A stretch of 41,682 bases of DNA from NCBI GenBank assembly GCA_028695255.1, contig JAQVJI010000006.1, positions 1 to 41,682 on the forward strand. The letters run 5' to 3'. This document shows, piece after piece, positions 22,373 to 32,183 of the stretch (position 1 is the first letter of the stretch; each line of letters starts with the position of its first letter). The notes under the pieces are model-generated. The model ran no database searches. It had not been told where the DNA came from and saw only the letters and a program-made list of their open reading frames with translations. The stretch is from Chromatiales bacterium. GTDB lineage: Bacteria > Pseudomonadota > Gammaproteobacteria > Ectothiorhodospirales > Ectothiorhodospiraceae. A program made the translations under genes and the position numbers.

Positions 22373-24343
22373 ATGACCGACACGCGCGCCAAGACCAAAG
22401 AACAATTGCTGGCGCAGGTCGACTACCTGCAACGGCGCGTGGCGTATCTGGAAGAGATCAACCAGTGGCACGACTACGCCATGGACATTCTCTCCTCCAC
22501 CGCGATCATCTTCGGTGACAGCAAGGCCAGCCGCGAGAACGTCTCGATCCTCAAGGCGACCCAGGAATGCATCAACCGCATCCTGGAGTTCGACCAGACC
22601 GCCTATTACGTCATCGACGATACCGACAGCAGCTTCGAGCTCGCCTACAGTCCGACCGAGGCCCCGTCATTGACGAACGAGGTCGATGCGCTGATCGCCA
22701 ACGGCATGTTTTCCTGGGCCCTCAACCAGAATCATCCGGTCTGCCTGCCCGGCTCGGGCAACGGCGGCAACAGCACCGTCCTGCACGTCATATCGACCCG
22801 CACGCGCATCCGCGGCATGTTCGTCGGCAGCATCGATCTCAAGCGCAGCGGTACCGGGGAGTTCGCGCTCAAGCTGCTGTCGATCGTGTTGTTCAATACT
22901 GCCTATGCACTGGAAAGCGCGGCGTTGTACAACATGATGAACGAGCAGCGGCAGACACTGGCGCGCCTGGCCCGCAAGCAGTCGCGCGAGCTGCTGCATC
23001 AGCAGAGCCATGATGGCCTGACCGGCCTGCCCAACCGCGTACTGTTCGTGGACCGTCTCGAACAGATGGTCAAGCGACATGCCGAACCGTCACCCGGCAT
23101 CGCGGTCATGGTCATCGACATCGACAACTTCAAGCGCATCAACGACTCGCTGGGCCATCGTGCGGGCGACGATCTGGTGTTGAAGGTGAGTCGGGTGTTG
23201 TCGGAAACGCTGTCCGGCAGTCCGCCGGACGCGGATCCCGAACTGCGGCCGGAGCATTTGACCTTGTCACGACTGGGCGGTGACGAGTTCGGCATCATCG
23301 TCGACGGCGTCGATTCGCTCGATTTGGTGCGACGCCTGGCACGATCGATCCTGCAGGCAATGAATCGTGAACTGGACATCCAGGGACACCAGGTATTCAT
23401 CACGCTCAGCATCGGCATCAGCGTGTTCCCCTATGACGGCCGCGATGCCGATACGCTGGTCAAGAACGCCGACGCGGCGATGTATGAGATCAAGCAAAGC
23501 GGCCGCAACAATTTCCAGTTCTACACCCGCGAGGCCAACTCGCTCACCTATCGTCATCTGGTGCTGGAAAACGCACTGATCAATGCGATCAACAACGACG
23601 AGCTGGTCCTGTTCTACCAGCCGCAGATCGAGCTCGGTACCGGCCGGGTCGTCGCGGCCGAGGCACTCTTGCGCTGGAACCACCCCGACCGCAGTCTTCT
23701 GGGTCCCGCGGAATTCATACCGATCGCCGAGGAAACGGGCCTGATCGACGCGCTGGGCCACTGGGTCCTGTCGCAGGTCTGCCGCGACATCCCGCGCATG
23801 CGCGCCGTGCTGGCGCAGGTACCACGGATCGCCATCAATCTGTCCGCACGACAGTTCCGGCAGGAAGGCCTGATCGATTATTACCGCGACATCCTGCAAC
23901 GCCAGGACATCGATCCGTCATGCCTGGAGCTGGAGTTGACGGAAAGCGCGATCATGTACGACGTCGAGCTGGCGATACGCATGTTCGAGGACCTGCATAC
24001 GTTTGGGTTCCGGATCGCCATCGACGATTTCGGAACCGGCTATTCCTCGCTCAACACGCTCAAGCACCTGCCGTTGGATACGCTCAAGATCGACCGCTCG
24101 TTCGTCCGCGACGTTCCCGGCGATCACGACGATGCGGCCATCGTCACCGCCATCGTCGCCATGGCCAGGAGCCTGGAACTCGAGGTGGTTGCGGAAGGGG
24201 TGGAGACTGCGGAACAACTCGATTTCATCGAACGCCTCGGCTGCCACATGGCGCAGGGCTTCCATTTCAGCCGGCCGGTGCCCTTCGACGACTTCGTCAC
24301 CTACGTGCGCAAACTCAACGGCGGCGTGAGGGAGCCGGTGTGA
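22373..24343 (+). CDS. GAF-like / GGDEF / EAL cyclic di-GMP protein
   Basis: This 656-residue protein has no membrane helix. A coiled-coil start (about 5-35) is followed by a GAF-like sensor region (about 45-190), a GGDEF domain with intact GGDEF at 302-306, and an EAL domain from about 395. In the EAL domain E430-L432, NLSARQF, ELTESAI, D551-D552 in IDDFGTGYSS, KIDRSF, EGVET and QGFHFSRP are all intact. Both diguanylate cyclase and cyclic di-GMP phosphodiesterase activities are therefore possible. The RxxD inhibitory site upstream of GGDEF is absent. The start at 22373 is 5 bases after the HDOD stop, so the genes are co-transcribed. Confidence 0.95.
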   Translation: MTDTRAKTKEQLLAQVDYLQRRVAYLEEINQWHDYAMDILSSTAIIFGDSKASRENVSILKATQECINRILEFDQTAYYVIDDTDSSFELAYSPTEAPSLTNEVDALIANGMFSWALNQNHPVCLPGSGNGGNSTVLHVISTRTRIRGMFVGSIDLKRSGTGEFALKLLSIVLFNTAYALESAALYNMMNEQRQTLARLARKQSRELLHQQSHDGLTGLPNRVLFVDRLEQMVKRHAEPSPGIAVMVIDIDNFKRINDSLGHRAGDDLVLKVSRVLSETLSGSPPDADPELRPEHLTLSRLGGDEFGIIVDGVDSLDLVRRLARSILQAMNRELDIQGHQVFITLSIGISVFPYDGRDADTLVKNADAAMYEIKQSGRNNFQFYTREANSLTYRHLVLENALINAINNDELVLFYQPQIELGTGRVVAAEALLRWNHPDRSLLGPAEFIPIAEETGLIDALGHWVLSQVCRDIPRMRAVLAQVPRIAINLSARQFRQEGLIDYYRDILQRQDIDPSCLELELTESAIMYDVELAIRMFEDLHTFGFRIAIDDFGTGYSSLNTLKHLPLDTLKIDRSFVRDVPGDHDDAAIVTAIVAMARSLELEVVAEGVETAEQLDFIERLGCHMAQGFHFSRPVPFDDFVTYVRKLNGGVREPV

Positions 24344-24369
24344 GCACAGTCTGTGCACGCCGCCGGCTC
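24332..24369. repeat. hairpin between convergent genes
   Basis: GAGCCGG (24332-24338) pairs with CCGGCTC (24363-24369), with an inner GCACA/TGTGC pair. It spans the stop codon of the GGDEF-EAL gene in the short gap before convergent galU. With no U-run on either side, its role as a terminator is doubtful. Confidence 0.35.
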
Positions 24370-24385
24370 CGTTCCGCCATGCGGC

Positions 24386-25261
24386 TCAAAGGTCTTTCAG
24401 GGTCTTCAGATAGGACTTGAAGTCATCCCGCAATTCCGGATGTTTCAGCGCGTACTCGACCGTCGCCTGCAAGTAGCCAAGCTTGCTGCCGCAGTCGTAG
24501 CGTTTGCCTTCGAAACGATGTGCCAGAACCCGTTCCTCGTGCAGCAGCCGTGCAATTGCATCCGTAAGCTGGATCTCGCCGCCCGCGCCGCGTCCGGTGG
24601 TCTCCAGCAGATCGAAAATGCGCGGCGACAGCACGTATCGCCCTACCACCGCGATGTTCGACGGTGCAGCCTCGGGTGCCGGCTTCTCAACGATGCCGCG
24701 GACTTCCCATAGCCCATCGTCCATCAGCTGCGGGTCGATCACGCCGTACTTGTTGGTCTCGCTCTTCGGTACTTCCTCCACACCCAGGACGCTGCATCGG
24801 TGATATTCGTGCACGTCGATCATCTGGCGAATGGCGCCACCGTTCGGATCGTCGACGAGATCGTCGGCGAGTATCACGGCGAACGGCTCGTCGCCCACAA
24901 CCGGTTTGGCGCAGAGAACGGCATGCCCCAGGCCCAGTGCCTCGGCCTGGCGGATGTACACGCAGGACACGTGGGACGGCAGGGTATTGCGCAGGATGTC
25001 CAGCATCTTCTCCTTGCCGCGCGCTTCGAGCTCCGCCTCCATCTCGTAGGCCTTGTCGAAGTGATCCTCGATCGAGCGCTTGTTGCGACCGGTGATGAAG
25101 ACCAACACGTCGATGCCGGCCGCCACCGCCTCTTCCGCTGCATACTGGATCAGCGGCTTGTCGACGATGGGCAGCATTTCCTTCGGATTGGCCTTGGTGG
25201 CGGGCAGAAAACGGGTACCCATGCCTGCAACGGGGAAAACGGCCTTGCGAATTTTTTTCAT
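24386..25261 (-). CDS. galU: UTP-glucose-1-phosphate uridylyltransferase
   Basis: This 291-residue enzyme makes UDP-glucose for LPS, exopolysaccharide and glycolipid synthesis. The nucleotide-binding [34 protein letters not shown] is complete, followed by [28 protein letters not shown] and the C-terminal [14 protein letters not shown]. The ATG at 25261 gives the family N-terminus [17 protein letters not shown] at 25279 would add six residues. A terminator-like hairpin ends just 17 bases upstream, leaving little room for a promoter. Confidence 0.97.
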   Translation of the reverse strand: MKKIRKAVFPVAGMGTRFLPATKANPKEMLPIVDKPLIQYAAEEAVAAGIDVLVFITGRNKRSIEDHFDKAYEMEAELEARGKEKMLDILRNTLPSHVSCVYIRQAEALGLGHAVLCAKPVVGDEPFAVILADDLVDDPNGGAIRQMIDVHEYHRCSVLGVEEVPKSETNKYGVIDPQLMDDGLWEVRGIVEKPAPEAAPSNIAVVGRYVLSPRIFDLLETTGRGAGGEIQLTDAIARLLHEERVLAHRFEGKRYDCGSKLGYLQATVEYALKHPELRDDFKSYLKTLKDL

Positions 25262-25277
25262 GACGGATGGATAAGGC

Positions 25278-25310
25278 AAAAAGTTGGGGACCGAACGGTC
25301 CCCAACTTTA
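25278..25310 (-). terminator. terminator or attenuator between the HhH gene and galU
   Basis: On the minus strand AAGTTGGGGACC, loop GTTC and GGTCCCCAACTT form a 12-bp perfect stem running into TTTTT. This is a classic intrinsic terminator for the helix-hairpin-helix gene. It lies 17 bases before the galU ATG, so it could also act as an attenuator for galU. Confidence 0.85.
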
Positions 25311-25333
25311 ACACAACCGCTCGCAATCCCCGG

Positions 25334-25618
25334 TTATCGGGTCTGCACCGGATCGACGGTGAGGTTGTCCAGATTTTTCTCCACCGTCTTCTTGCCGATG
25401 CCTTTGACCTTCGTGAGGTCATACACGGAAGCGAACGGACCGTGTTGCTGGCGGTAATCGACGATGGCCTGGGCCTTGGTTTCACCGATGCCGTTGATCG
25501 CACTCGCGATCGTCGCGGCATCCGCAGTATTGATGTTGACGGGACCGGCCATCGCCGGCAGGAAAAGAGGAAGGACAGCAATGAGGGCGGCGAAAAGGAT
25601 TTTCCGTATGGTCGTCAT
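25334..25618 (-). CDS. exported helix-hairpin-helix protein (ComEA-like)
   Basis: This 94-residue protein has an N-terminal signal peptide (about 1-24, hydrophobic ILFAALIAVLPLFLP ending AMA) and then VNINTADAATIASAINGIGETKAQAIVDYR and FASVYDLTKVKGIGKKTVEKN. These are two helix-hairpin-helix units as in ComEA, a periplasmic DNA-binding protein used in DNA uptake. GGAG lies 8 bases before the ATG at 25618. It has its own candidate promoter and terminator. Whether it works in transformation cannot be judged here; pilZ in the same window is at most circumstantial. Confidence 0.88.
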   Translation of the reverse strand: MTTIRKILFAALIAVLPLFLPAMAGPVNINTADAATIASAINGIGETKAQAIVDYRQQHGPFASVYDLTKVKGIGKKTVEKNLDNLTVDPVQTR

Positions 25619-25691
25619 GACGTTGTTCTCCAGAGTTTGGGTTCCATGAAGCCCGCAAAACGATGGCAAAAGCCGTATGCGGACAGAACAT

Positions 25692-25719
25692 AGATTAGCA
25701 GCCCCCGCCCATCGGTCAA
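25692..25719 (-). promoter_or_regulatory. candidate promoter of the ComEA-like gene
   Basis: On the minus strand TTGACC (25719-25714), a 16-base spacer and TAATCT (25697-25692) form a fair sigma70-type promoter, giving a leader of roughly 70 bases. It overlaps a GCCCCCG/CGGGGGC inverted repeat after pyrF. Confidence 0.5.
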
Positions 25720-25744
25720 GCCGCGAGTCGTCGGGGGCAGATGT

Positions 25745-26440
25745 TCAGGCGATTTCGCGCAGAATGCCCTCCAGCGCCGCGCGCGGATCGGCCGCCCGAC
25801 TGACCGGCCGACCGACCACCAGATGGGACGCACCGGCCCGAATCGCCGCCGCCGGGGTCATGATGCGGCGTTGATCGTCGGTGGCCGTATCGGCCGGCCG
25901 GATTCCGGGCGTGACGAGCAGGAACGCGTCGCCCATCGCCGTGCGCAGCACGGAGGCCTCCTGCGCCGAACACACCACGCCGTCGAGTCCGCAATCGCTG
26001 GCCAGGCGCGCCAGCCCCGTCACGGCATCGACCGGCGACCGGTCGATGCCGATGCGCTGCAATTCGCTGCCGTCCATCGAAGTCAGCACCGTCACGGCGA
26101 TCAGCAACGGCCGTCCTGCACCGCCGCCAACGGCCTCGCGTGCCGCCTCCATCATGGCCTTGCCGCCCAGTGCGTGTACGTTCAGCATCCACACGCCCAG
26201 CCCGGTCGCGACACGGCAGACCGAAGCGACCGTATTCGGGATGTCGTGGAACTTGAGGTCGAGGAAAACCTGATAGCCGAGCGCGGCAAGCCTTTCGACG
26301 AAACCGGGCCCCGCGCTCACGAACAATTCGAACCCGACCTTCAGGCGGCACAGGGATGGGTCGAGGCGTTCGACCAGTTTCATGGCCGCAGCGGCATCCG
26401 GAAAATCGAGAGCGACGATGATGCGGGACGAGGTACTCAT
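25745..26440 (-). CDS. pyrF: orotidine 5'-phosphate decarboxylase
   Basis: This 231-residue enzyme makes UMP from OMP. Landmarks are IIVALDFPD, the catalytic [14 protein letters not shown] (Lys and Asp), [18 protein letters not shown]-type [19 protein letters not shown] and VVGRPVSRA. The ATG at 26440 gives the normal start [13 protein letters not shown]. It follows lapB by 17 bases, the same pairing as in E. coli (lapB-pyrF). Confidence 0.96.
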   Translation of the reverse strand: MSTSSRIIVALDFPDAAAAMKLVERLDPSLCRLKVGFELFVSAGPGFVERLAALGYQVFLDLKFHDIPNTVASVCRVATGLGVWMLNVHALGGKAMMEAAREAVGGGAGRPLLIAVTVLTSMDGSELQRIGIDRSPVDAVTGLARLASDCGLDGVVCSAQEASVLRTAMGDAFLLVTPGIRPADTATDDQRRIMTPAAAIRAGASHLVVGRPVSRAADPRAALEGILREIA

Positions 26441-26457
26441 GGGATGTGCCTCAACGT

Positions 26458-27651
26458 TTACTGGGACTTGGTCATGGCGGGTGCATGCGACCCCTGCGAG
26501 CTTTCGATGGGCGCCAATGTATCCCATCGCTGGCAACCCGGACATTGCCAGAAATGCGCCTTGGTTTCGAAGCCGCATTGCGAACATCGGAACGCCGTCT
26601 TCGACGACAGGTACATATCCAGCGCCCGCAGGACGCCGTTCTGTGCGTCTCCTGCATCGCCGTTGCGAGCACTCAGACGGGCGTATTCGATCAGCAATCG
26701 CGGCGGTGGATTGGGCTGTTGCAGGACCGGCTCCAGCAACGCGATGGCCTCGCCCGGCTGGCCGCGCCGGATCAGGAGTTCCAGCATTTCGGTGGTGACC
26801 ATCGCCACGTCCGGCGCACACGAAGACAGCCGGCGCAACTGGGTTTCATATCGTTCGAGGTCGCCCAGATGCTCGCAGGTCTGCCGGATACGTGGCAACG
26901 CCAGGCAGGCCAGCTGCGGGTTCTTCTCGGCCGCATGCTCATAATGCTGCAATGCCGACACATGATCGCCCTGCTGTCGGCACAGGTCGCCGATCAGCAG
27001 ATTGGCGCGCACCGACTCGGGATCGGCCGCCAGTGCCTGCCTCGCATAAGCGGAAGCGGACGCCACATCCTGTCGCTCGAGTGCGCCCTCACCCAACTCG
27101 CAGCAATACTGCGCGATGCGCCGATTCTGCGGCTCCCGCGAGGCATGCCGGTACTGGTCACTGGCCCAGATCGCACGTTCCCAGTCCTTTTCGAGTTCGT
27201 ACAGCGTGCGCAGGTGACGATACGCTTCGGCCGACAGGAGACCGGTCTTGATGACCTCCTTGAACAACCCCTCGGCGCGATCCAGCACACCGGCCTTCAG
27301 GTAGTCGCGGCCCAGTTCGAGCATGGCGTTGGCGCGCTCGCGCGGTTCGAGGCTGGGCCGGGCGATCAGGTTCTGGTGAATGCGGATGGCACGATCGACT
27401 TCACCGCGACGGCGAAACAGACTGCCGAGTATCAGGTGGGTCTCGACCGTCTCGGCATCGACCTCCACCATATTGATGAAGACCTCGATGGCACGGTCGG
27501 ACTGTTCATTCAGCAGGAAGTTGAGGCCCTTGATATAGCTGCCGGAGAATACTGCTTTGTACGGCGATTCCTGACGGCGCTGTGTGTAGCGGGCCGCATA
27601 CCAACCGGAAGCCGCTGCCGCCGGAAGCAGCAGCCAGAGCAATTCCATCAT
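26458..27651 (-). CDS. lapB: lipopolysaccharide assembly protein LapB
   Basis: This 397-residue protein has an N-terminal membrane anchor (about 1-18), a TPR array over about 35-350 and a C-terminal rubredoxin-like zinc module (FRCSQCGF and [10 protein letters not shown], four cysteines). In E. coli LapB/YciM controls LpxC turnover through FtsH and so the rate of LPS synthesis. The start ATGATG at 27651 overlaps the lapA stop by one base, indicating coupling. A serine- and alanine-rich tail of about 15 residues follows the zinc module. Confidence 0.95.
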   Translation of the reverse strand: MMELLWLLLPAAAASGWYAARYTQRRQESPYKAVFSGSYIKGLNFLLNEQSDRAIEVFINMVEVDAETVETHLILGSLFRRRGEVDRAIRIHQNLIARPSLEPRERANAMLELGRDYLKAGVLDRAEGLFKEVIKTGLLSAEAYRHLRTLYELEKDWERAIWASDQYRHASREPQNRRIAQYCCELGEGALERQDVASASAYARQALAADPESVRANLLIGDLCRQQGDHVSALQHYEHAAEKNPQLACLALPRIRQTCEHLGDLERYETQLRRLSSCAPDVAMVTTEMLELLIRRGQPGEAIALLEPVLQQPNPPPRLLIEYARLSARNGDAGDAQNGVLRALDMYLSSKTAFRCSQCGFETKAHFWQCPGCQRWDTLAPIESSQGSHAPAMTKSQ

Positions 27652-27944
27652 CAAACGGTGTCCTTGATGGGGATCTTGCGCAGTTTGTCGAGTTCTTCCT
27701 CGGCCAGCCTTGCACGCCGGCGCAAGGATCGCAGCTCCCGGTGACGCGCCCAGATCATGCCGGTGCAGGCGACCACGCCGAGGACGGCGCCCACGAACAC
27801 GCTCAGGAACACGACCAGAGCAACCGGTACGCTGAAGGATCGGAAATAGATATTCACGTCGACCGTACCGGCGTTGAGCACGGTGAAGGAAACGCCGATT
27901 GCCACTGCCACCAGCAGCACCAGCAGATAGAAGAACTTCCTCAT
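27651..27944 (-). CDS. lapA: lipopolysaccharide assembly protein LapA
   Basis: This 97-residue inner-membrane protein has two hydrophobic helices (about 3-24 and 40-65) and a charged cytoplasmic C-terminal coiled coil (RHRELRSLRRRARLAEEELDKL). This is the DUF1049/LapA architecture. It partners LapB at the membrane. GGAG lies 9 bases upstream of the ATG. It follows ihfB, as in Pseudomonas. Confidence 0.93.
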   Translation of the reverse strand: MRKFFYLLVLLVAVAIGVSFTVLNAGTVDVNIYFRSFSVPVALVVFLSVFVGAVLGVVACTGMIWARHRELRSLRRRARLAEEELDKLRKIPIKDTV

Positions 27945-27998
27945 CGTTCGGCGGCTCCAGCGGCAGGCGACGCCCTTTCAATCGGGCGTCCGGGAGAT

Positions 27999-28298
27999 TC
28001 AGGAAGCAACGGCCTCGTCCGCGTCGTTGACGCGCTCGCGCAGTTCCTTGCCTGGTTTGAAATGTGGAACGTACTTGCCCGGCAGGGACACGGTATCGCC
28101 GGTCTTCGGATTGCGCCCCACGCGCGGCGGGCGGTAATGCAGGGAAAAACTGCCGAAACCACGAATCTCGATGCGATCCCCGTTGGCCAGTGCGTCGCTC
28201 ATCTGCTCGAGCAGGGCCTTGACGGAGAGTTCCACGTCCTTGTACGCAAGATGGCTTTGCTTGCGGGCCAGGATCTCGATGATTTCCGACTTGGTCAT
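27999..28298 (-). CDS. ihfB: integration host factor beta subunit
   Basis: This 99-residue HU/IHF-family protein bends DNA as a heterodimer with Ihf[45 protein letters not shown] contains the beta-arm with its tip proline. The beta-type N-terminus [11 protein letters not shown] and position after rpsA identify it as IhfB rather than HU. AAGGAG precedes the ATG. Confidence 0.96.
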   Translation of the reverse strand: MTKSEIIEILARKQSHLAYKDVELSVKALLEQMSDALANGDRIEIRGFGSFSLHYRPPRVGRNPKTGDTVSLPGKYVPHFKPGKELRERVNDADEAVAS

Positions 28299-28342
28299 CG
28301 TGGATGTCTCCTTATGACGTCAGGCATCACCCGAAACGAAGA

Positions 28343-28374
28343 CGCGGTGAGGTGCGCACACGCACCTCACCGCG
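28343..28374 (-). promoter_or_regulatory. rpsA-ihfB intercistronic stem-loop
   Basis: CGCGGTGAGGTGCG (28343-28356) and CGCACCTCACCGCG (28361-28374) form a perfect 14-bp stem with a 4-base loop, 6 bases after the rpsA stop. The downstream minus-strand sequence has only a short, broken T tract (GTCTTCGTTT), so partial termination or mRNA protection between rpsA and ihfB is likelier than a full stop. Confidence 0.65.
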
Positions 28375-28380
28375 CAGCGT

Positions 28381-30057
28381 TTACTTGTCGGTGTCGCCCC
28401 CGAGCTGCTGCTTGAGGATGTCACCCAGCGAGGTGGTGGCCGAGCCGCTGCTGGAGTAGTCCTGCAGCACTTCGGCTTCCTCGTCGCTCTCCTTCGCCTT
28501 GATCGACAGCGTAATGGTGCGGTTCTTGCGGTCGACGCCCATGAACTTGGCCTCGACCTCGTCGCCGACCTTGAGAAGGCTGCGGGCGTCTTCCACGCGG
28601 TCACGCGACAGCTCGGACGCGCGCAGGACGCCGTCGATGCCTTCGCCGAGATCGATCACTGCCGCCTTGGCGTCCACTTCCCGCACCGTGCCGTGAACGA
28701 TGCTGCCCTTCGAATGCTCGGCCACGAAGTTCGAGAACGGATCCTTGTCGAGTTGCTTGATGCCGAGCGAGATGCGCTCGCGCTCCGGATCCACGGCCAG
28801 CACCAGGGCTTCGATCTCGTCGCCCTTCTTGTAGTTGCGCACGGCCTCTTCGCCGGGCATGTTCCAGGACAGGTCGGAGAGATGGACCAGGCCGTCGATG
28901 CCGCCGTCCAGACCGACGAAAATACCGAAGTCGGTGATGGACTTGATCACGCCGTGGACCTTCTGGCCCTTGTTGTGACCGGAGGCGAACTCGTCCCAGG
29001 GATTGGCCTGGCACTGCTTCATGCCGAGAGAAATGCGGCGGCGTTCCTCGTCGATGTCGAGGATCATCACCTCGACCTCGTCGCCGATCACAACCACCTT
29101 GGCCGGGTTGACGTTCTTGTTGGTCCAGTCCATTTCGGACACGTGCACCAGACCTTCGACGCCGTCTTCGATCTCCACGAAGGAGCCGTAGTCGGTGATG
29201 TTCGTGACCTTGCCGAACAGGCGGGTCTTTTCGGGATAACGGCGGGTGATGTTGACCCACGGATCGTCGCCGAGCTGCTTGAGGCCGAGCGAAACGCGGT
29301 TGCGCTCGCGGTCGAACTTCAGCACCTTGACGTCGATTTCGTCGCCGATGTTGACCACTTCGGAAGGATGCTTGACGCGCTTCCAGGCCATGTCGGTGAT
29401 GTGCAGCAGGCCATCGATGCCGCCGAGGTCGAGGAACGCACCGTAGTCGGTGAGGTTCTTGACCACGCCCTTGACCACCTGACCTTCCTGGAGATTCTCC
29501 AGCAGGGCCTCGCGCTCGGCGCTGTATTCGGATTCCACCACGGCACGACGCGACACCACCACGTTGTTGCGGCGGCGGTCGAGCTTGATGAGCTTGAATT
29601 CGAGTTCCTTGCCTTCCAGGTAGGATGTATCGCGCACGGGGCGCACGTCCACGAGGGAGCCGGGCAGGAAGGCACGGATGTCGCCGAGTTCGACGGTGAA
29701 GCCGCCCTTGACCTTGCCGGTGATGATGCCGGTGATGGTCTCTTCGCCTTCGAGCGCGCTTTCCAGACGTTCCCAGGCCTTGGCACGCTTGGCCTTCTCG
29801 CGCGACAGGCGCGTTTCGCCGAAACCGTCTTCGAGGCTGTCGAGAGCGACCTCGACCACGTCGCCGACCTTGACTTCCAGTTCACCGCGTTCGTTCTTGA
29901 ACTGCTCGGCCGGAATGACGCCTTCGGACTTCAGACCCGCGTTCACCACCACCATGTCGGGGCGGATCTCGATGACGGTGGCGTTGAGAATGGTCCCCGG
30001 CTTCATCGGGGTGAAGGCCATGCTCTCTTCGAATAACTGCGCGAAACTCTCACTCAT
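28381..30057 (-). CDS. rpsA: 30S ribosomal protein S1
   Basis: This 558-residue protein has six S1/OB repeats. The first two are ribosome-binding and the others bind mRNA. Characteristic units include [29 protein letters not shown] and [24 protein letters not shown]. Length equals the E. coli protein (557). No Shine-Dalgarno is visible before the ATG, which is preceded by GGTTCAACCAACCC. In gammaproteobacteria the rpsA leader is known to lack one and to mediate autogenous control by S1. It lies between cmk and ihfB. Confidence 0.98.
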   Translation of the reverse strand: MSESFAQLFEESMAFTPMKPGTILNATVIEIRPDMVVVNAGLKSEGVIPAEQFKNERGELEVKVGDVVEVALDSLEDGFGETRLSREKAKRAKAWERLESALEGEETITGIITGKVKGGFTVELGDIRAFLPGSLVDVRPVRDTSYLEGKELEFKLIKLDRRRNNVVVSRRAVVESEYSAEREALLENLQEGQVVKGVVKNLTDYGAFLDLGGIDGLLHITDMAWKRVKHPSEVVNIGDEIDVKVLKFDRERNRVSLGLKQLGDDPWVNITRRYPEKTRLFGKVTNITDYGSFVEIEDGVEGLVHVSEMDWTNKNVNPAKVVVIGDEVEVMILDIDEERRRISLGMKQCQANPWDEFASGHNKGQKVHGVIKSITDFGIFVGLDGGIDGLVHLSDLSWNMPGEEAVRNYKKGDEIEALVLAVDPERERISLGIKQLDKDPFSNFVAEHSKGSIVHGTVREVDAKAAVIDLGEGIDGVLRASELSRDRVEDARSLLKVGDEVEAKFMGVDRKNRTITLSIKAKESDEEAEVLQDYSSSGSATTSLGDILKQQLGGDTDK

Positions 30058-30126
30058 GGGTTGGTTGAACCTGTAGAAGGAAAACAGCCGCAGAAGTCCT
30101 TGTCGCAGCCGGTTGTATTGTCGTAT

Positions 30127-30834
30127 TCAGTCGCGGGATGAATCGTTCGCCCGGACCACCGGTATACCCTTTTCGACCAGCATGACACGTACGCGATCGA
30201 CCACTTCGTCGATGCCGATGCTGGTCGAGTCGATCACCAGGGCATCATCGGCCGGTTTCAGCGGGGCCACCGCACGATTGGCGTCCCGCTCGTCGCGCCG
30301 CGCGAGCTCGTCTAAAAGGTCGTGAAGATTAGCACTAAGTCCTTGTTCCTTCAACTGGTTAAAGCGACGGCGGGCCCGCTCTTCCTGGCTTGCGGTCAGA
30401 AACACCTTGAGCGGTGCGTCCGGGAACACCACCGTACCCATGTCGCGCCCGTCCGCCACCAGGCCCGGCGACTGCCGGAAGTTGCGCTGGCGCTGCAACA
30501 GGGCGGCCCGCACCTCGGGTACGGCGGCCACCCGCGAGGCGGCGTCGCCGCAGGCCTCGGTGCGCAGGTCGTGGCTGACCTCCCTGCCCTCCAGCCAGAC
30601 CTCGGCCTCGCCGTCCGACCGCATGCCGAAACGCACGTCCAGGCCGTATGCGGCGTCGGCCAGTGACGGCGGGTCGTCGAACGGCAGGCCGTGGCGCAGC
30701 GCGGCCAGCGCCACCAGCCGGTACAGGGCGCCGGAATCGAGCCAGTGCCAGCCGAGTTCGGCCGCCAGACGGCGGCTGATCGTGCCCTTGCCCGAGCCGC
30801 TCGGGCCGTCGATCGTGATCACCGGTGGCCTCAT
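30127..30834 (-). CDS. cmk: cytidylate kinase
   Basis: This 235-residue kinase phosphorylates CMP and dCMP. The P-loop GPSGSGKGT is near residue 10, and [12 protein letters not shown] and [16 protein letters not shown] are the NMP-binding and catalytic segments. [26 protein letters not shown] is typical of bacterial Cmk. ATGA overlap with aroA at 30831-30834 shows coupling. The frame runs open upstream, but only the ATG at 30834 gives the family N-terminus. Confidence 0.96.
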   Translation of the reverse strand: MRPPVITIDGPSGSGKGTISRRLAAELGWHWLDSGALYRLVALAALRHGLPFDDPPSLADAAYGLDVRFGMRSDGEAEVWLEGREVSHDLRTEACGDAASRVAAVPEVRAALLQRQRNFRQSPGLVADGRDMGTVVFPDAPLKVFLTASQEERARRRFNQLKEQGLSANLHDLLDELARRDERDANRAVAPLKPADDALVIDSTSIGIDEVVDRVRVMLVEKGIPVVRANDSSRD

Positions 30835-32153
30835 GCGTCTGCCCCTTCTCGAATCGACAGCCCGCAGGACGTCGCCAGGGCGACGAAGCCGGGGAATGAG
30901 GGGTTGACGTTGGCGGTATCGAGAATCCGGATCGGGCCGTCGGCACGCAGGGCCGCCATCGCGAAGGACATCGCGATGCGATGGTCGCTGTGACTCCCGA
31001 CCGTGGCGCCACCCAACCGGCCGCCCCGGATGACGATGCCATCGGGCGTCGGGCGGGCGTCGATGCCGCAGGCCGTCAGGCCATCGGCCATGACCTGGAT
31101 ACGGTCCGATTCCTTGACCCTCAGTTCTTCGGCACCGGTCAGTACCGTCTCGCCCTCGGCGCAGGCCGCCGCGATGAACAGGGCCGGAAACTCGTCGATG
31201 GCGAGCGGCACCAGCGCCTCGGGGATGCGGATGCCGTGCAGGGCGGCACTGCGCACACGGATGTCGGCCACCGGCTCGCCGCCCACCTCGCGTTCGTTCA
31301 TGAGCGTCAGATCGCCGCCCATCAGGCGCAGGATGTCGATCACGCCGGTGCGGGTCGGATTGATGCCGACGTGTTCCAGCACGACGTCCGAACCCGGCGC
31401 GATGCTCGCGCCGACCATGAAGAATGCGGCCGAGGAGATGTCGGCCGGCACGTCGATGTCGGCAGCACGCAGACGACCACCGCCGTCGAGGCAAACGCAG
31501 TTGCCGCTGCGGCGTACTACATAGCCGAACCCGGACAACATGCGCTCGGTGTGATCGCGCGTCGGCGCGGGTTCACTCACGCAGGTCTCACCCTCGGCAT
31601 ACAGTCCGGCAAGCAGCAACGCCGATTTCACCTGCGCACTCGCCACCGGCATGTCGTAGTGGATGCCCTTCAGGCGCTGACCTCCATGGACGTGCAATGG
31701 CGGCGTGCCCTTGTCCGTGGCATCGATGCGTGCACCCATCGATGCCAGCGGCTCGGTCACGCGCCTCATCGGGCGCTTCGACAACGAGGCATCACCGGTC
31801 ATGGTGACGTCGAAGGCCTGCCCCGACATCAGCCCCGACATGAGGCGCATCGAGGTGCCGGAATTGCCCATGTCGAGCGACCCCGGCGGCGGCTTGAGGC
31901 CGCGCAGACCGACACCGTGGATGACGACCCGGCCATCGGTCGGCCCGTCGATCCCGACCCCCATGGCACGGAATGCCTTCAGCGTCGCCAGGCAGTCCTC
32001 GCCTTCGAGAAAGCCCGTGACGTGGGTAATGCCCTCGGCCAGCGAGCCGAGCATGATCGAACGGTGCGAGATCGACTTGTCGCCCGGCACGCGCAGGCGA
32101 CCGTTGAGGCGGCCGCCAGGCTGGACGGTGAATGGATGCGAATTCTGATTCAT
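30831..32153 (-). CDS. aroA: 3-phosphoshikimate 1-carboxyvinyltransferase (EPSP synthase)
   Basis: This 440-residue enzyme makes EPSP from shikimate-3-phosphate and PEP. Motifs: [48 protein letters not shown] and [13 protein letters not shown]. The glycine of the GNSGTS loop is retained, so the glyphosate-tolerant Gly-to-Ala change is absent. In Pseudomonas aroA is often fused to tyrA. Here it is separate, 30 bases downstream of tyrA. Confidence 0.97.
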   Translation of the reverse strand: MNQNSHPFTVQPGGRLNGRLRVPGDKSISHRSIMLGSLAEGITHVTGFLEGEDCLATLKAFRAMGVGIDGPTDGRVVIHGVGLRGLKPPPGSLDMGNSGTSMRLMSGLMSGQAFDVTMTGDASLSKRPMRRVTEPLASMGARIDATDKGTPPLHVHGGQRLKGIHYDMPVASAQVKSALLLAGLYAEGETCVSEPAPTRDHTERMLSGFGYVVRRSGNCVCLDGGGRLRAADIDVPADISSAAFFMVGASIAPGSDVVLEHVGINPTRTGVIDILRLMGGDLTLMNEREVGGEPVADIRVRSAALHGIRIPEALVPLAIDEFPALFIAAACAEGETVLTGAEELRVKESDRIQVMADGLTACGIDARPTPDGIVIRGGRLGGATVGSHSDHRIAMSFAMAALRADGPIRILDTANVNPSFPGFVALATSCGLSIREGADA

Positions 32154-32183
32154 GAACGATGGGGAGGTTGAACGGGAATGGAG

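Noticed and set aside
28693-30036. Long open frame antisense to rpsA
   Set aside because: It mirrors the six S1 repeats as a repetitive antisense product. No start signal or family is visible.
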